A stretch of DNA of 64,000 bases from an uncultured Flavobacteriaceae bacterium (lineage in GTDB: Bacteria; Bacteroidota; Bacteroidia; Flavobacteriales; Flavobacteriaceae), in assembly GCA_938010765.1 (NCBI GenBank), contig CALLVX010000142.1, positions 1 through 64,000 of the forward strand, in the 5' to 3' direction. This document shows positions 17,993-27,652 of the stretch, one piece after another. Each line of letters starts with the position of its first letter. Positions within the stretch are counted from its first letter, which is position 1. Position numbers and translations under genes: made by a program. The notes beneath the pieces were generated by a model. The model was not told where the DNA came from. It was given only the letters and a program-made list of their open reading frames with translations, and did no database searches.

Positions 17993-18034
17993 CTCTCATT
18001 TGTTCAAGTCTCTATCATTAAACAACACAACTCT

Positions 18035-18583
18035 ATGAAGCACACGATTGCGATATTATTGTTAGCCCTTTTATTGTTCCAATGTACGAAAGAAGTGGAT
18101 ACTTCTTGGTTAATTACCAATGGAACTGTAGGGGTGCTTTCCAGAGAAAGTTTGGCTAGGGACATTGAATTGATCTATGCAAACGATTCGGTGATAAAGG
18201 ATACAAGCAGTTTGAACCTTGGGAACAAAGCGAAAAAATTAAAGATTTTCGAAAAGAATGGAAAACATTTGTTAACCTTAACACCTAGTGCCGATAGCAT
18301 TCCAACGATAGAAAATGTACGTTTTGAAGACAGTAGATATCAGACCGAAAAAGGAATCAGTACCGCGAGTACCTTCAAGGATATTAAAAATGCCTACACA
18401 ATTCGCAAGCTGATCACCTCGACCAAAAATGTGCTCGTTCTGGTAAAAGAAAGTGATGTGTACTTCACGATAAGCAAAGAAGAGCTCCCTAGCAGCCTGC
18501 GCTATGCGGCCAGTGTGAATATCGAAGCGGTACAGATACCCGACAAGGCCAAGATTAAATATATGATGTTGGGTTGGGACTGA
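18035..18583 (+). CDS. Hypothetical lipoprotein
   Basis: The 182-residue product has a signal peptide and lipobox (LLLALLLFQCTKEVD), so it should be anchored to a membrane facing the periplasm. The remainder is mixed alpha/beta with no family I recognise; a segment GVLSRESLARDIELIYAND is rich in acidic residues. It lies 42 bp after the HerA-like gene on the same strand and may share its transcript. Confidence 0.7.
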   Translation: MKHTIAILLLALLLFQCTKEVDTSWLITNGTVGVLSRESLARDIELIYANDSVIKDTSSLNLGNKAKKLKIFEKNGKHLLTLTPSADSIPTIENVRFEDSRYQTEKGISTASTFKDIKNAYTIRKLITSTKNVLVLVKESDVYFTISKEELPSSLRYAASVNIEAVQIPDKAKIKYMMLGWD

Positions 18584-18644
18584 TATGAGTGCAAGAGAAC
18601 GGTTCAAATATCAAATTCGGAAGATGGGAGACTATCAAAAGCTA

Positions 18645-19070
18645 TTACACTTTTCCAAAACCTTTTCTATTTGACATGACCTGATCGCTGTGCGTTGTTG
18701 CCCATTCGCTTAACTCGATCAATTTTTGTAAATACGAATGGCCAAAATCTGTCAAGTTATATTCGACGCGTACAGGCACTTCTGGGAACATATTACGTGC
18801 AAGATACCCATCTGCCGCCAGTACTTTTAACCGCTCGCTCAATACCTTATTTGAAATACCGTACACCCGCTTCTTCAAGTGGTTAAAACGCATTACCGGG
18901 TAGTAGCCCAAATACAGAATAATCAAAATGCTCCATTTATCAGACGCAAGGGCCATTACATCGCGAATGGGACAGTATTCCATTTGTCGCCGATCCATAT
19001 GACCGAACATTTTTTTTAGTTTTTCCGCTACTCTAACCTTCTGATTTTCAGTAATAGTTTCCATTTCCAT
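18645..19070 (-). CDS. HxlR family winged-HTH transcriptional regulator
   Basis: The protein of about 141 residues has the HxlR core: YCPIRDVMALASDKWSILI, NHLKKRVYGISNKVLSERL (recognition helix) and the wing VPVRVEYNLTDFG. The cysteine in EYCPI is the conserved redox-sensitive position of many HxlR proteins. AGG lies before the ATG at 19070, preferred over the upstream start at 19142. The gene is divergent from 19185-19445, a likely regulatory target. Confidence 0.9.
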   Translation of the reverse strand: MEMETITENQKVRVAEKLKKMFGHMDRRQMEYCPIRDVMALASDKWSILIILYLGYYPVMRFNHLKKRVYGISNKVLSERLKVLAADGYLARNMFPEVPVRVEYNLTDFGHSYLQKLIELSEWATTHSDQVMSNRKGFGKV

Positions 19071-19184
19071 ACCTGATGTGATTTTTATCACCTGCAAATT
19101 TTTCAACCAAAAAGCGTATTTTTGGTATGTAATAAAGAGCAAGTTACCAAAAGTAACTAATTTTTAACAAACGAACAAAACAAC

Positions 19185-19445
19185 ATGCCATATGTAAATA
19201 TCCCTACGTACAAAGGAGATTTCTACGCTCATGAAAAACGAGCACCACAAGAAAAAATCACGGATCTTCTAATCCTGTATGAAGGAAAAGGGAGCCCAGA
19301 ATCTCAAAAACCGGTCTGGGTAAAGCTCCAAAAGGAAAATATAGAAAATTGCATGGTTGGTGGCCAGAACATTAAAGACCGCCTTGATGCCAATTCACAA
19401 TTTAAAGAAAACTATCTTCGCAATCTCAATGAAAAAACTACTTAA
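19185..19445 (+). CDS. Small hypothetical protein
   Basis: An 86-residue soluble protein with no signal peptide, beginning MPYVNIPTYKGDFYAHEK. I do not recognise a family; it has one cysteine and is charged at the C-terminus. It is divergent from the HxlR gene with a 114-bp interval, and it overlaps the alpha/beta hydrolase start by 17 bases. This suggests coupled expression under HxlR control. Confidence 0.6.
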   Translation: MPYVNIPTYKGDFYAHEKRAPQEKITDLLILYEGKGSPESQKPVWVKLQKENIENCMVGGQNIKDRLDANSQFKENYLRNLNEKTT

Positions 19446-20268
19446 CAAATTAGTACTGTTAGGGTATGGTGCCTTCTTTAATATGGCCTCCTACTTTTCA
19501 AGAGAAAAGACTGCAAAAAAAGCTTTTTTACTATTTTGCACGCCCAGAAAAGGCAGGGTATTGCCTGCTCAAAAGTTGTATCTTGAAAATGCGAAAGACG
19601 CTATTATCGAAGTGAAAGGCATTGCCATACAAACCTATCGCTGGCAAGAAGAAGGGGCCACAGTGCTCTTATTGCATGGCTGGGAAAGTAATTCCTTTCG
19701 TTGGCGCAACTTGGTTCCCAAGTTAACTGAAAAAGGTTATAACGTGGTCGCTATGGACGCTCCCGCCCATGGAAATTCGGGCAATACGACCTTCAATGCC
19801 CCGATGTATGCCGATTGCGTTCAAAAAATCATCGAAATTCATAAACCCGCCTACATCATTGGCCATTCGCTGGGGGGTATGACCTTGATATACAACCAAT
19901 ACAAATACAAGAACAAGGGCGTTGAAAAAATGGTCGCTTTGGGCGCCCCTTCCGAACTAGCGGATTTTATGCAGCAATACCAAAAAATACTTGGCCTTAG
20001 CAAACGGCTCATGGGCGATTTAGAAAACTACTTTGTAGCCCATTTTCAAATGCGTTTTGCCGATTTTTCAACGCCCAAATTTGCCAAGACCTTGAATGTA
20101 AAAGGCCTTTTAATTCATGATGAACTCGATCTGATCGCTCCAATGTCGTGTTCGGAAGCAGTACATGCCAGTTGGAAAAGGAGTCAATTCATAAAGACCA
20201 AGGGACTAGGACATTCCCTCCATCAAGACAAGGTGCGAAACCAGATTATCGACTTCTTGAATTCCTAA
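19429..20268 (+). CDS. Alpha/beta hydrolase
   Basis: The product of about 279 residues has the canonical landmarks: an oxyanion HG turn (VLLLHGWESNSFRW), a nucleophile elbow GHSLGG, an acid in LLIHDELDLIAPM and a histidine in GLGHSLHQD. The N-terminus (MKKLLNKLVLLGYGAFFNMASYF) is hydrophobic and may anchor it to the membrane. I start at 19429, overlapping the preceding small gene; the frame reaches 19357 but with unlikely sequence. Substrate unknown. Confidence 0.85.
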   Translation: MKKLLNKLVLLGYGAFFNMASYFSREKTAKKAFLLFCTPRKGRVLPAQKLYLENAKDAIIEVKGIAIQTYRWQEEGATVLLLHGWESNSFRWRNLVPKLTEKGYNVVAMDAPAHGNSGNTTFNAPMYADCVQKIIEIHKPAYIIGHSLGGMTLIYNQYKYKNKGVEKMVALGAPSELADFMQQYQKILGLSKRLMGDLENYFVAHFQMRFADFSTPKFAKTLNVKGLLIHDELDLIAPMSCSEAVHASWKRSQFIKTKGLGHSLHQDKVRNQIIDFLNS

Positions 20269-20343
20269 GAAAGCAGTATTTTTGTTGCTCAACCCATTGG
20301 GTTGGTAGGTATTTACGAACACCCCGTTAAATTCGATACTACG

Positions 20344-20769
20344 ATGCAGGCAGTTACTCCTTTTCATATTGCTATTCCCGTTCACAACCTGGCCGAATGC
20401 CGTAATTTCTATCGAGATGTTTTAGATTGTGAGGAAGGTCGTAGTAGTGACCATTGGGTCGATTTTAATTTGTTCGGGCACCAATTGGTAATTCATTACA
20501 AAGAAAAAGAAAAGGTTGAAGATTTGCATCACAATGCCGTAGATGGCAAGGCGGTACCCGTGCCCCATTACGGTGTAGTATTGCCATGGGATACATTCCA
20601 GTCTTTTTCTCAGGAACTACGTAAAAAGGGCATTCAGTTCGTAATTGAACCCTATGTACGTTTTGAAGGAGCGATTGGGGAACAAGCTACTATGTTTTTT
20701 CTGGATCCAGCGGGAAATGCCCTTGAATTCAAGGCCTTTAAAGATATGGAGCAGCTGTTCGCAAAATAA
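20344..20769 (+). CDS. VOC (glyoxalase/bleomycin resistance) family protein
   Basis: The product of about 141 residues has the paired beta-alpha-beta-beta-beta modules of the vicinal oxygen chelate fold: [20 protein letters not shown] at the N-terminus and [15 protein letters not shown] at the C-terminus. Metal ligands His and Glu are in the expected places. Members are dioxygenases, isomerases or binding proteins; this one resembles uncharacterised flavobacterial homologues. The ATG at 20344 is preferred over 20302. Confidence 0.82.
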   Translation: MQAVTPFHIAIPVHNLAECRNFYRDVLDCEEGRSSDHWVDFNLFGHQLVIHYKEKEKVEDLHHNAVDGKAVPVPHYGVVLPWDTFQSFSQELRKKGIQFVIEPYVRFEGAIGEQATMFFLDPAGNALEFKAFKDMEQLFAK

Positions 20770-20772
20770 GCA

Positions 20773-21366
20773 TTATAGGCTCCATGAATTTCCAATCTCC
20801 TCCAAAGAGGTGCAGCCGATAAATTTTCCAGGAACGGGATCATAATTCAGCACATTCTCCACAACTTCCTATGAACTGAAATACCCAAAAAGAACGAGCC
20901 CCTTCAGTTGGCGATAGAAAGATACTTTCCCCTCTTCTTTGATTTTATTGCCCCAAAGATAAATGGCAGGCTCATAGTTTATTTCTTCCTCTGCGGCAAA
21001 AATTGCATCGCGTTCTTCTTGAGAACAATCCTGGAAGCTTTTTCCGTATTGCTCTTGACATTTTTTTTGGAAGGTGGCCAGTTCTTGACTAAACTCTTTC
21101 TTGCCATCTGTGTTGTACGTGGCGGCTATTAATTGATCTAGAAAACGATCCACCATAACATCTTTGGCCCCCGGAGTTGTTGTCTTGGGCAAAAAGTGCT
21201 CGGCTAGTTCCCCAATAAAAATTGCTAGTTCTTTGGTAAAAAAAATGGGTTCCCAATCGAGGCCCGGGTCTACTTTACACCCGTTGCGCATACTGGAAAA
21301 AACTACTCCCGAAAGGCTATACCCCATAAATGCGGCACTTAATCGCAATGCTTCTCGTCATTCCAT
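20773..21366 (-). pseudogene. Gluconate 2-dehydrogenase subunit 3 family, broken
   Basis: Read through, the frame gives a Tat-like start (REALRLSAAFMGYSLSG), the family core (KTTTPGAKDVMVDRFLDQL) and the conserved end NYDPVPGKFIGCTSLEEIG before a TAA at 20773-20775. Two in-frame stops interrupt it: a TGA at codon 3 (21358-21360) and a TAG at 20869-20871, which removes the last 31 residues. The intact family is the periplasmic partner of a GMC oxidoreductase, and here the ATG overlaps the TAA of the equally broken GMC gene. Both were probably inactivated together. Confidence 0.88.
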
Positions 21367-23078
21367 TAGCTTAATTCTTTTAGTGCGTGATCTACGGCTC
21401 TTGCCGTAAGGGCCATATAAGTAATTGATGGGTTTACGCAAGACGGGGAGGTCATCGCCGCACCATCTGTCACATACACATTCGAAACCGCGTGCAATTG
21501 GTTGTGTGCATTTAGTACCGATGTTTTGGGGTCATGGCCCATACGTGCGGTACCCATCTCGTGAATTCCTTTCCCCAATGCACCGATTTTGTCATAGACC
21601 GCTACATTTTTAATTCCTCCGGCCTCCAACATTTCAGCAGCATCAATTTTTATCTGCTCACGCATGTTCAATTCATTTTCTTTGAACTCAGCATCAAAAA
21701 CTACCAAGGGCAAGCCCCACTGGTCTTTCTTGGTCTAATGCAGGTACATTTTGTTTTCGTGGTAAGGCAAACACTCACCAAAGCCATTCATAATAATCGT
21801 CCAATCTCCCGGTTTCATCATTGCTTCCTTGAAATCAGCACCAAAACCTTTGGTTGCGGTTCCTCTGCTCCACTCATCTCTCGAGGCACTGCCTTGAAAA
21901 CCATAACCCTTAAAAAACTTATCGGTCTTCGAAGTCGTATCGATATTGCGATACCCCGGTATATAAAAACCGTTCGGACGACGACCTTGGTAATAGCCAT
22001 CTTGCATCCCGGAATAGGTACCACTGGCTCCTGAAAAATAATGGTGATCCATTAAGTTATGGCCCAGCTCTCCACTATCGTTACCAATGCCATTCGGAAA
22101 TCGATCACTTTTAGAATGCAACAATAGGGAAGTACTTGCTATGGTTGAAGCATTTACGAATACAATCGTCGCGAAATACTCAATGGTCTCCTTCGTTTCT
22201 TCATCAATAATCCGTACGCCGGTAGCTTTTCCTGTTTTGCCATCGTACACAATCTCGCTAACAATCGAATGGGGTCGTAGTGTCATATTACCCGTGCGTT
22301 CCGCGGCTGGCAAGGTTACCGCATTCGCGCTAAAGCAAGCGCCATAGGGGCATCCTCGGTTACAGCGATTTCGAAACTGGCAACCCCGTCCAATACTACC
22401 CGCTAACGGTTCGGTAAGGTGGGCTACCCTTCCGATAGTCATATATCGGCCCGGGAATTCTTTTTGAATTCGTTTCTTTACTTCGGTTTCCAAACAATTC
22501 AGATCCATTGGTTTAAGAAACTACCCATCCGGCAGTTGTTTCAATCCCAACTTTTCACCGCTTACGCCCACAAAACGCTCTACATAGTCGTACCAAGGAC
22601 CCAAATCTTTGTAACGAATGGGCCAATCGACCCCAATACCTTCTTTTGCATTCGCTTCGAAATCTAGCTCGTTCCATCGATAACATTGCCTTCCCCAAAT
22701 AAGTGATTTTCCGCCTGTTTGATATCCCCTTATCCAATCAAAACGTTTCACTTCTTCATAGGGGTGTTCCAAATCATTCTACAAAATGTTTATTCTGGGC
22801 GCCTACGAATCCGGTGCGACTCTGCTTGGGGTATTTGGTTTGTTCTTCTGGAGTTAGAACACCTATATTTTCAAAATCCCAAGGGTCTTTGGTAGCCGTG
22901 GTATAGTCTTCGACATGCTTCACCAGTCTTCCACGTTCCAGTACCAGCGTTTTAAGCCCTTTCTCACAAATTCCTTGGCGGCCCAACTGCCGCTCACCCC
23001 AGACCCAATAACAATGGCATCGTAGGTGTCTGATGTTTTGCCTTTTCCGTTGAAGTAGATATTTTTTATAATATGCAT
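21366..23078 (-). pseudogene. GMC family oxidoreductase, broken by two stops and two frameshifts
   Basis: Stitched together, the frames give a complete GMC flavoenzyme of about 570 residues: FAD-binding VIGSGVSGSWAAKE near the start, TGGKSLIWGRQCYRW, the cysteine-rich CQFRNRCNRGCPYGACFSAN and the C-terminal TARMGHDPKTS and SCVNPSITYMAL. It is interrupted by a TAG at 22521-22523, a TAG at 21735-21737, an apparent extra base near 22779 (after NKHFV) and a missing T near 22970 (after WAAKE). Intact homologues oxidise sugars or alcohols in the periplasm with the subunit 3 protein encoded next. Confidence 0.92.
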
Positions 23079-23188
23079 GCGCTCTAGCACATCTTTAAAT
23101 ATAACTAAAGCCCAGAGGATTGGATACTCTTTTTTATTCAGTTTCCGATCATATCATGTCAAGTCTGCTCCTCTTCGCACCCAACAAT

Positions 23189-24160
23189 TTATTGCGACCA
23201 AGAAGTAGGTTTTCGTACCCAACGGTGCTTGCGCAATTCGGTCATTAATTCTTCCGATAGGCCTTTGCCATCACTTGTAGCTGTATTGGCCAACACATTG
23301 CGTGCTCTACGCATTCCCGGGATGAGGGTTCCTATGGTATTGTTCATTGTAATAAAACGCAAGGCCATCTCGGCCATGGTCATCCCCTCGGGTATAAGTA
23401 GCCGTAGGGCATCGGCGCGTGCCACACTAGCTATTAGGTTCTCAGGAACAAAGTAGGTGCCACGCCAATCACCTTCGGGAAAGGTAGTTTCTTTGGTAAT
23501 GGTTCCTGTAAGGGTTCCTTCATCAAAAGGAACACGGGCAATAACTCCGATATCCAATTTTTCACAAAGCGGAAAAAGGACATCCTCGGGGTTTTGATCA
23601 AAAATATTGTAAATGACTTGTACGGCATCGATCATGCCCGTTTGCAAAGCTTTGATTCCATTTTCTGTTTCCCAACGGTTCATACTGATACCCATGGCGG
23701 CTATTTTTCCGGAAGCTTTCAAATCTTCAATGGCCCGTTGCCATTCTTCGCGATCGGCCCAACCATCATCCCAGGTGTGAAATTGCATCAGATCTAACTG
23801 CTCCAATCCAAGGTTTTTTAACGTCTTTTCGGTGTATTTCACGATATGAGAAGTCGGGTACGATTCCGTAAAGCTGTATTCGGGACGGGCAGGCCACTTA
23901 AAATTCATAGGCGGAATTTTGCTAGCAGCATATAACTTTTTAGAAGGATGTCTGCGTACGAGCTGCCCTAAAAGTTGCTCGCTATGACCTTCCCCATACC
24001 CCCAGGCAGTATCAAAAAAGGTAACTCCGTTTTCCACGGCCAAATCAAGCGATTTTGCCGATTGGGCGTCGTCAGATTCTGTCCAGCCGGCCATACCCCA
24101 CATACCGTATCCTACCTCACTTATTTGCCAATCAGTCCTTCCAAATCTTCTGTATTTCAT
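23189..24160 (-). CDS. Aldo/keto reductase
   Basis: The 323-residue protein is a TIM-barrel NAD(P)H oxidoreductase. Catalytic residues are visible as the Asp and Tyr of FFDTAWGYGEG, the Lys of YAASKIPPMN and the His of MQFHTWDD. Its start overlaps the upstream lipoprotein stop by 4 nt, giving an operon with 24157-24636 and 24629-25549. The broken GMC gene lies 110 bp downstream on the same strand, which suggests the region once served carbohydrate or polyol oxidation. Confidence 0.9.
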   Translation of the reverse strand: MKYRRFGRTDWQISEVGYGMWGMAGWTESDDAQSAKSLDLAVENGVTFFDTAWGYGEGHSEQLLGQLVRRHPSKKLYAASKIPPMNFKWPARPEYSFTESYPTSHIVKYTEKTLKNLGLEQLDLMQFHTWDDGWADREEWQRAIEDLKASGKIAAMGISMNRWETENGIKALQTGMIDAVQVIYNIFDQNPEDVLFPLCEKLDIGVIARVPFDEGTLTGTITKETTFPEGDWRGTYFVPENLIASVARADALRLLIPEGMTMAEMALRFITMNNTIGTLIPGMRRARNVLANTATSDGKGLSEELMTELRKHRWVRKPTSWSQ

Positions 24161-24636
24161 TCTTTGGTCTGTTTTTTAAGTGTATTTGCATCTTTAAAAT
24201 GAATCTCCCTAGCCAGCACCTGTTCCCCGTCTATTGTCACGATCTTACTTACCAGAAGGGCCCGTAATAATTCGGTGGTCGTTTGAAGCGAATCTCCAAA
24301 GGTAACCGAAAGGGCTACTAACAAGGTATCGCCTTGTTCTTGGGAAGCTAGAATTTTGAATCCCTGGAGTTCGGTTTTATCTGAAATTTCACTTTTGAAC
24401 GGAAGGGTGTCGGCCTCTAAAATTTCAAATGCCGGGTATTTTTTTTGCAAGCGGGCGTTCTCAAGTCGTTCCCTTAATTTACCTTCCAAGACTCCTGAAA
24501 TCGCTTCTGATTTTGAAAGGGCCACCACTACTTCATTACCCTCAACCACCATCAAATCGGTTTCTTTGGACGCACTGTATTGATTGCACCCTATAAGGCC
24601 ACAAAAAATCAATGCTATATAGAACCATTTAGTCAT
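24157..24636 (-). CDS. Hypothetical lipoprotein
   Basis: The 159-residue product starts at the ATG at 24636 (MTKWFYIAL) and has a lipobox (FCGLIGCNQYS). The mature part is charged alpha/beta with no family I recognise. It overlaps the upstream membrane protein gene by 8 nt and the downstream aldo/keto reductase by 4 nt, so the three are translationally coupled. The coupling with a one-helix membrane protein suggests a shared envelope task; this is inference. Confidence 0.65.
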   Translation of the reverse strand: MTKWFYIALIFCGLIGCNQYSASKETDLMVVEGNEVVVALSKSEAISGVLEGKLRERLENARLQKKYPAFEILEADTLPFKSEISDKTELQGFKILASQEQGDTLLVALSVTFGDSLQTTTELLRALLVSKIVTIDGEQVLAREIHFKDANTLKKQTKE

Positions 24637-25549
24637 TGGCAATTTTGAATTTTAGTTTCATTACCTGCCCATTGCGATACGCTGTTTCAATAATTTTTAA
24701 TTTTTGAAGCGTTGGGGTCGGTACGCTTAACTTATTTATAAACTGCTTTTTCGTATACAGTTCAACTCCTATTTGATAGGGTAACAACTCAAAAATTATC
24801 GCATCATCGGCAATGAGCTTGTTTAACTCTGCGCGTCGTAATTTCCAATCTTTTTGATTATTTCCCGCATAGTATTGAAGCATGAGCGCATAATCATCTG
24901 TTCGCAAACGCACTTGATGTGACGCATCCCCATGCACTGATTTGTATATCGTATCGGTTTTATGATACGGAGACTTGGCTATAAAACGAATATGGGCCGC
25001 CTTGGTTTCCCAACTAAAACACCCAAGACTATCGGTTTTATGATAGGTCGGAGATTCCCCTTGCTTCAAAATCACCAAGTCGATCGGAATCTCAGTAATG
25101 GGCTCTTTTTTATCCGCATCTAGAAAACAGAAATATACCGTTCGCGATTTTGATGAAAAGGCATATGCCAAAAAACCAATTACAGCGAGCAGCAACGCCG
25201 AACCCAAATATACTTTTTTTAGTGCGCTCCCAGCGTCCTTTTTAAATGACTTATTGGCCTTATCGGCCTTAAAGGCGTTCCAATTTTGGTATCCTGCATA
25301 GGCTGCCAAAAGGTTCAGTATATCGACACGGGGAAGCTTTTTCGGGCTATTCTTAACGTAGTTATAGAACCACTTTTCACTTACCGTACTTTGCGTCTTT
25401 GCTCGTAAATCTTCTTGAAAATCAATGATATCCTGCCCCTTCCATTCCGTCATGTTCGTACTACTGGGATGGTAGTGCTGCCCGAACTTCAAGGCTACTC
25501 GCTCCAACAAATATTGAAATAGCTGTAAATCTCTTGAAAGTTCGTTCAT
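24629..25549 (-). CDS. Hypothetical single-pass membrane protein
   Basis: The 306-residue product has a helical cytoplasmic N-terminal part (about 1-105), one membrane helix at about 113-132 (YLGSALLLAVIGFLAYAF) and a periplasmic C-terminal part starting with a beta-rich segment (VYFCFLDADKKEPI) that resembles a carboxypeptidase-regulatory-like fold. Related proteins occur in Flavobacteria without known function. It heads the operon with the lipoprotein and the aldo/keto reductase. Confidence 0.65.
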   Translation of the reverse strand: MNELSRDLQLFQYLLERVALKFGQHYHPSSTNMTEWKGQDIIDFQEDLRAKTQSTVSEKWFYNYVKNSPKKLPRVDILNLLAAYAGYQNWNAFKADKANKSFKKDAGSALKKVYLGSALLLAVIGFLAYAFSSKSRTVYFCFLDADKKEPITEIPIDLVILKQGESPTYHKTDSLGCFSWETKAAHIRFIAKSPYHKTDTIYKSVHGDASHQVRLRTDDYALMLQYYAGNNQKDWKLRRAELNKLIADDAIIFELLPYQIGVELYTKKQFINKLSVPTPTLQKLKIIETAYRNGQVMKLKFKIAND

Positions 25550-25670
25550 CTAATTATCTGAATATCAAATTCTTGCAAAATACAAAAAGATACAAGCCAT
25601 TTACAACGATTGTACAAAGCATTCGTACCACAACTTCCTAGTTTGCGGTATCAATTTAAACACAATCGAT

Positions 25671-26516
25671 ATGAAATCAAATATTTTTAGCAGTATCCTT
25701 TACAGTACGCTTCTTTTAATAAGCGTTGGTTGTAACCAACACCGTTCGAAAGATGCGGATCTATTTACCTTGAACGAGGTAGCGGAGACAAAAGAGGCCG
25801 GTAGCATTTCACTGAATCCTAAAATAGACGAAGCCCTACAAAAGAACGATTTAGCGAAGAACCTTAAGATTATTAAGAATGCACAATGTCGTTTTAAAGT
25901 GGCCAATGTAGCTAGTAGTACTAAAATGGCAAGAAGCATTGTTACCGATCATTCTGCATACATTTCCGATATGCGTTTTACCAATGATCAGCATCGTATT
26001 GAAAACCGCTTTACGGTGCGGGTGCCTCAAGAACAGTTCGAAGTGGTTTTGGAGGCTTTGTCTGATTTAGCAGAATTTGTAGAAGTAAAAGACATTAGCT
26101 CTACCGATGTGTCAGAGGAGTATGTAGACCTTCAAAGCCGTTTGCAGACCAAGCTAGAGGTGAAACAACGGTACGATGCCATTCTAAGAAACAAGGCGAA
26201 AACTGTTGAGGAGGTTTTGATGGCGGAGGAAAAATTGCGCGTACTTCAAGAAGAGATAGAAGCAGCACAAGGGCGGCTACAATTTTTAAGCAATAAGGTA
26301 GCATTGAGTACCATTCAAGTAGATCTTTACGAAACGGTGGCTTTTCAGGAACAGCCAGAACGTTTTACAAAATCGTTTGGAGCCAAGATAGCCGAAAGTA
26401 TGGGCGCCGGTTGGCGGTTGTTGCAGTACTTGTTTCTCGGACTCCTATATATTTGGCCCATACTATTGCTAGGTATTGGTGCGATCCTTTTTTGGAAATA
26501 TGGTAGGAAAAAATAA
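25671..26516 (+). CDS. DUF4349 domain lipoprotein
   Basis: The 281-residue product has a lipobox (LISVGCNQHR), then a DUF4349 region with FRFTVRVPQEQF-like segments (here ENRFTVRVPQEQFEVVLEAL). A coiled coil follows (about 150-205, VEEVLMAEEKLRVLQEEI), and a C-terminal membrane helix at about 250-275 ends in a basic tail. The combination suggests anchoring at both ends across the periplasm. The role is unknown. It is divergent from the 24629-25549 operon. Confidence 0.8.
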   Translation: MKSNIFSSILYSTLLLISVGCNQHRSKDADLFTLNEVAETKEAGSISLNPKIDEALQKNDLAKNLKIIKNAQCRFKVANVASSTKMARSIVTDHSAYISDMRFTNDQHRIENRFTVRVPQEQFEVVLEALSDLAEFVEVKDISSTDVSEEYVDLQSRLQTKLEVKQRYDAILRNKAKTVEEVLMAEEKLRVLQEEIEAAQGRLQFLSNKVALSTIQVDLYETVAFQEQPERFTKSFGAKIAESMGAGWRLLQYLFLGLLYIWPILLLGIGAILFWKYGRKK

Positions 26517-26552
26517 AGGTATTGGCGTCCCGATCCTGCTTCCCTGTCTGCC

Positions 26553-26876
26553 TTATTTGGGTGGCAGGGTCATTACGTAATCATAACTTTCATTAAGATA
26601 CCCGGCCAGGGTTTTCAAATCACCCCAAAGCGCTTCAGGAATCAGAATATATCCTTGCATTACGGCACCGTATGATTTATAAATTGTGGTATTTAATTCT
26701 TTCAAATAATGTGCCTGTCGCTCCTTGGAAAACCGAATTCCAATTTCGTTCGCCTTGTTGAACAAGGAAAACATATAGCCGTTTGCCGAAGTGTAGGGCA
26801 TGGTCTTTCCTTTGCGTTCAAATCGCGGACATTGTGCCACCAAGGCATCGTATATTTTTAGTTTTTCCTCCTTCAT
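26553..26876 (-). CDS. Small conserved protein, possibly TfoX-N-like fold
   Basis: The 107-residue cytoplasmic protein contains GKTMPYTSANGYMFSLFNKA and IGIRFSKE, an arrangement reminiscent of the TfoX N-terminal / YjbR-type fold. The match is weak, so I give no function. It is on the minus strand, converging with the DUF4349 gene, and is 31 bp downstream of the DUF1569 gene, likely in one transcript with it. Confidence 0.55.
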   Translation of the reverse strand: MKEEKLKIYDALVAQCPRFERKGKTMPYTSANGYMFSLFNKANEIGIRFSKERQAHYLKELNTTIYKSYGAVMQGYILIPEALWGDLKTLAGYLNESYDYVMTLPPK

Positions 26877-26907
26877 ACCACTTATTTTAGGATCCTATAA
26901 CGCTTTA

Positions 26908-27366
26908 CTAGGCACCAAACTGTTGCAGATGATGATCTAAATGTTTAGAAAATAGCGTGTTCCACTCGGCTTCAGTCAAGTTACCGAAAGCATGTGACTC
27001 CTTCCCATCAAAATAATCCCCACCCAATTCTTGCGTTTTTTTGATATAAGCGATCAAGCGGTTTTTTTCAGCTTCAAAATCCCGGTTTCCTTCTATGACG
27101 AACATGGGAGCGGTACGGCTGTTCTTCTTATAGGGTTTTGGACCTACGACCACGCTCTTGGCAAAAAGTTTGATCATGAATTTTTGAAAGCCGCCAGGCT
27201 TTGGTTGCTTGTTATCGTACACCAATTCGTAAGCTACATTTACATGTGCCAGCATTTGAGAAACGTTCATCTTGCCCCAAACACTTGCCGTCTCCGGGGT
27301 CAGGGAATTAATTCGTTCGATAGTTTGTTGCACCTCTTGGACATTGAAAAGGTTTTTCCAGCTCAT
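26908..27366 (-). CDS. DUF1569 (DinB-like) protein
   Basis: The 152-residue protein matches the DUF1569 group of DinB/YfiT-like four-helix bundles: RINSLTPETASVWGKMNVSQ, MLAHVNVAYE (first metal-ligand His) and SKHLDHHLQQFG (C-terminal His pair). Such proteins bind a divalent metal and many are thiol-dependent transferases, but this branch is uncharacterised. I use the ATG at 27366; a TTG at 27384 is the alternative. Confidence 0.8.
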   Translation of the reverse strand: MSWKNLFNVQEVQQTIERINSLTPETASVWGKMNVSQMLAHVNVAYELVYDNKQPKPGGFQKFMIKLFAKSVVVGPKPYKKNSRTAPMFVIEGNRDFEAEKNRLIAYIKKTQELGGDYFDGKESHAFGNLTEAEWNTLFSKHLDHHLQQFGA

Positions 27367-27499
27367 ATTGATCGTTTTTGACAAACCCTAAAATAAGAAA
27401 AAAGCGGGTATACTGCCAACGATTTATGCATCCTTTACAAGAAAAATGGATAGCCAATCTATTCGTATAGAACTATATAAATCAGTACGTTCAGTAAAC

Positions 27500-27625
27500 T
27501 ACCTCGGGGCGAACCCACGAGGCATTAAAAGGAAATTTAACATTGATTTCGACGCAGGCCTGTCTGAACACTTGTCGTTCAGACGCCGGAGCATTATAAA
27601 TATCGAGTAAAGAAATATATACAAA
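27500..27625. repeat. Dispersed repeat, copy A (CCTCG...CGAGG element)
   Basis: This intergenic stretch contains CTACCTCGGGGCGAACCCAC, then GAGGCATTAAAAGG and TTTAACATTGATTTCGA. It also has a strong hairpin GTCTGAAC-N7-GTTCAGAC and ends near TATCGAG. A second copy with the same order of blocks is at 45708-45832 in front of a receptor gene. The 268-bp gap between the DUF1569 gene and the carboxypeptidase-regulatory-like gene otherwise holds nothing that I can identify. Confidence 0.65.
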
Positions 27626-27652
27626 GGAACTTTCTAAAATTGCGCCAGGCTA

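Noticed and set aside
20773-23078. Stop-codon recoding (TAG read through) as an explanation for the GMC and subunit 3 stops
   Set aside because: One of the stops is TGA and there are also two single-base frameshifts, so ordinary inactivation (or sequence error) is simpler.
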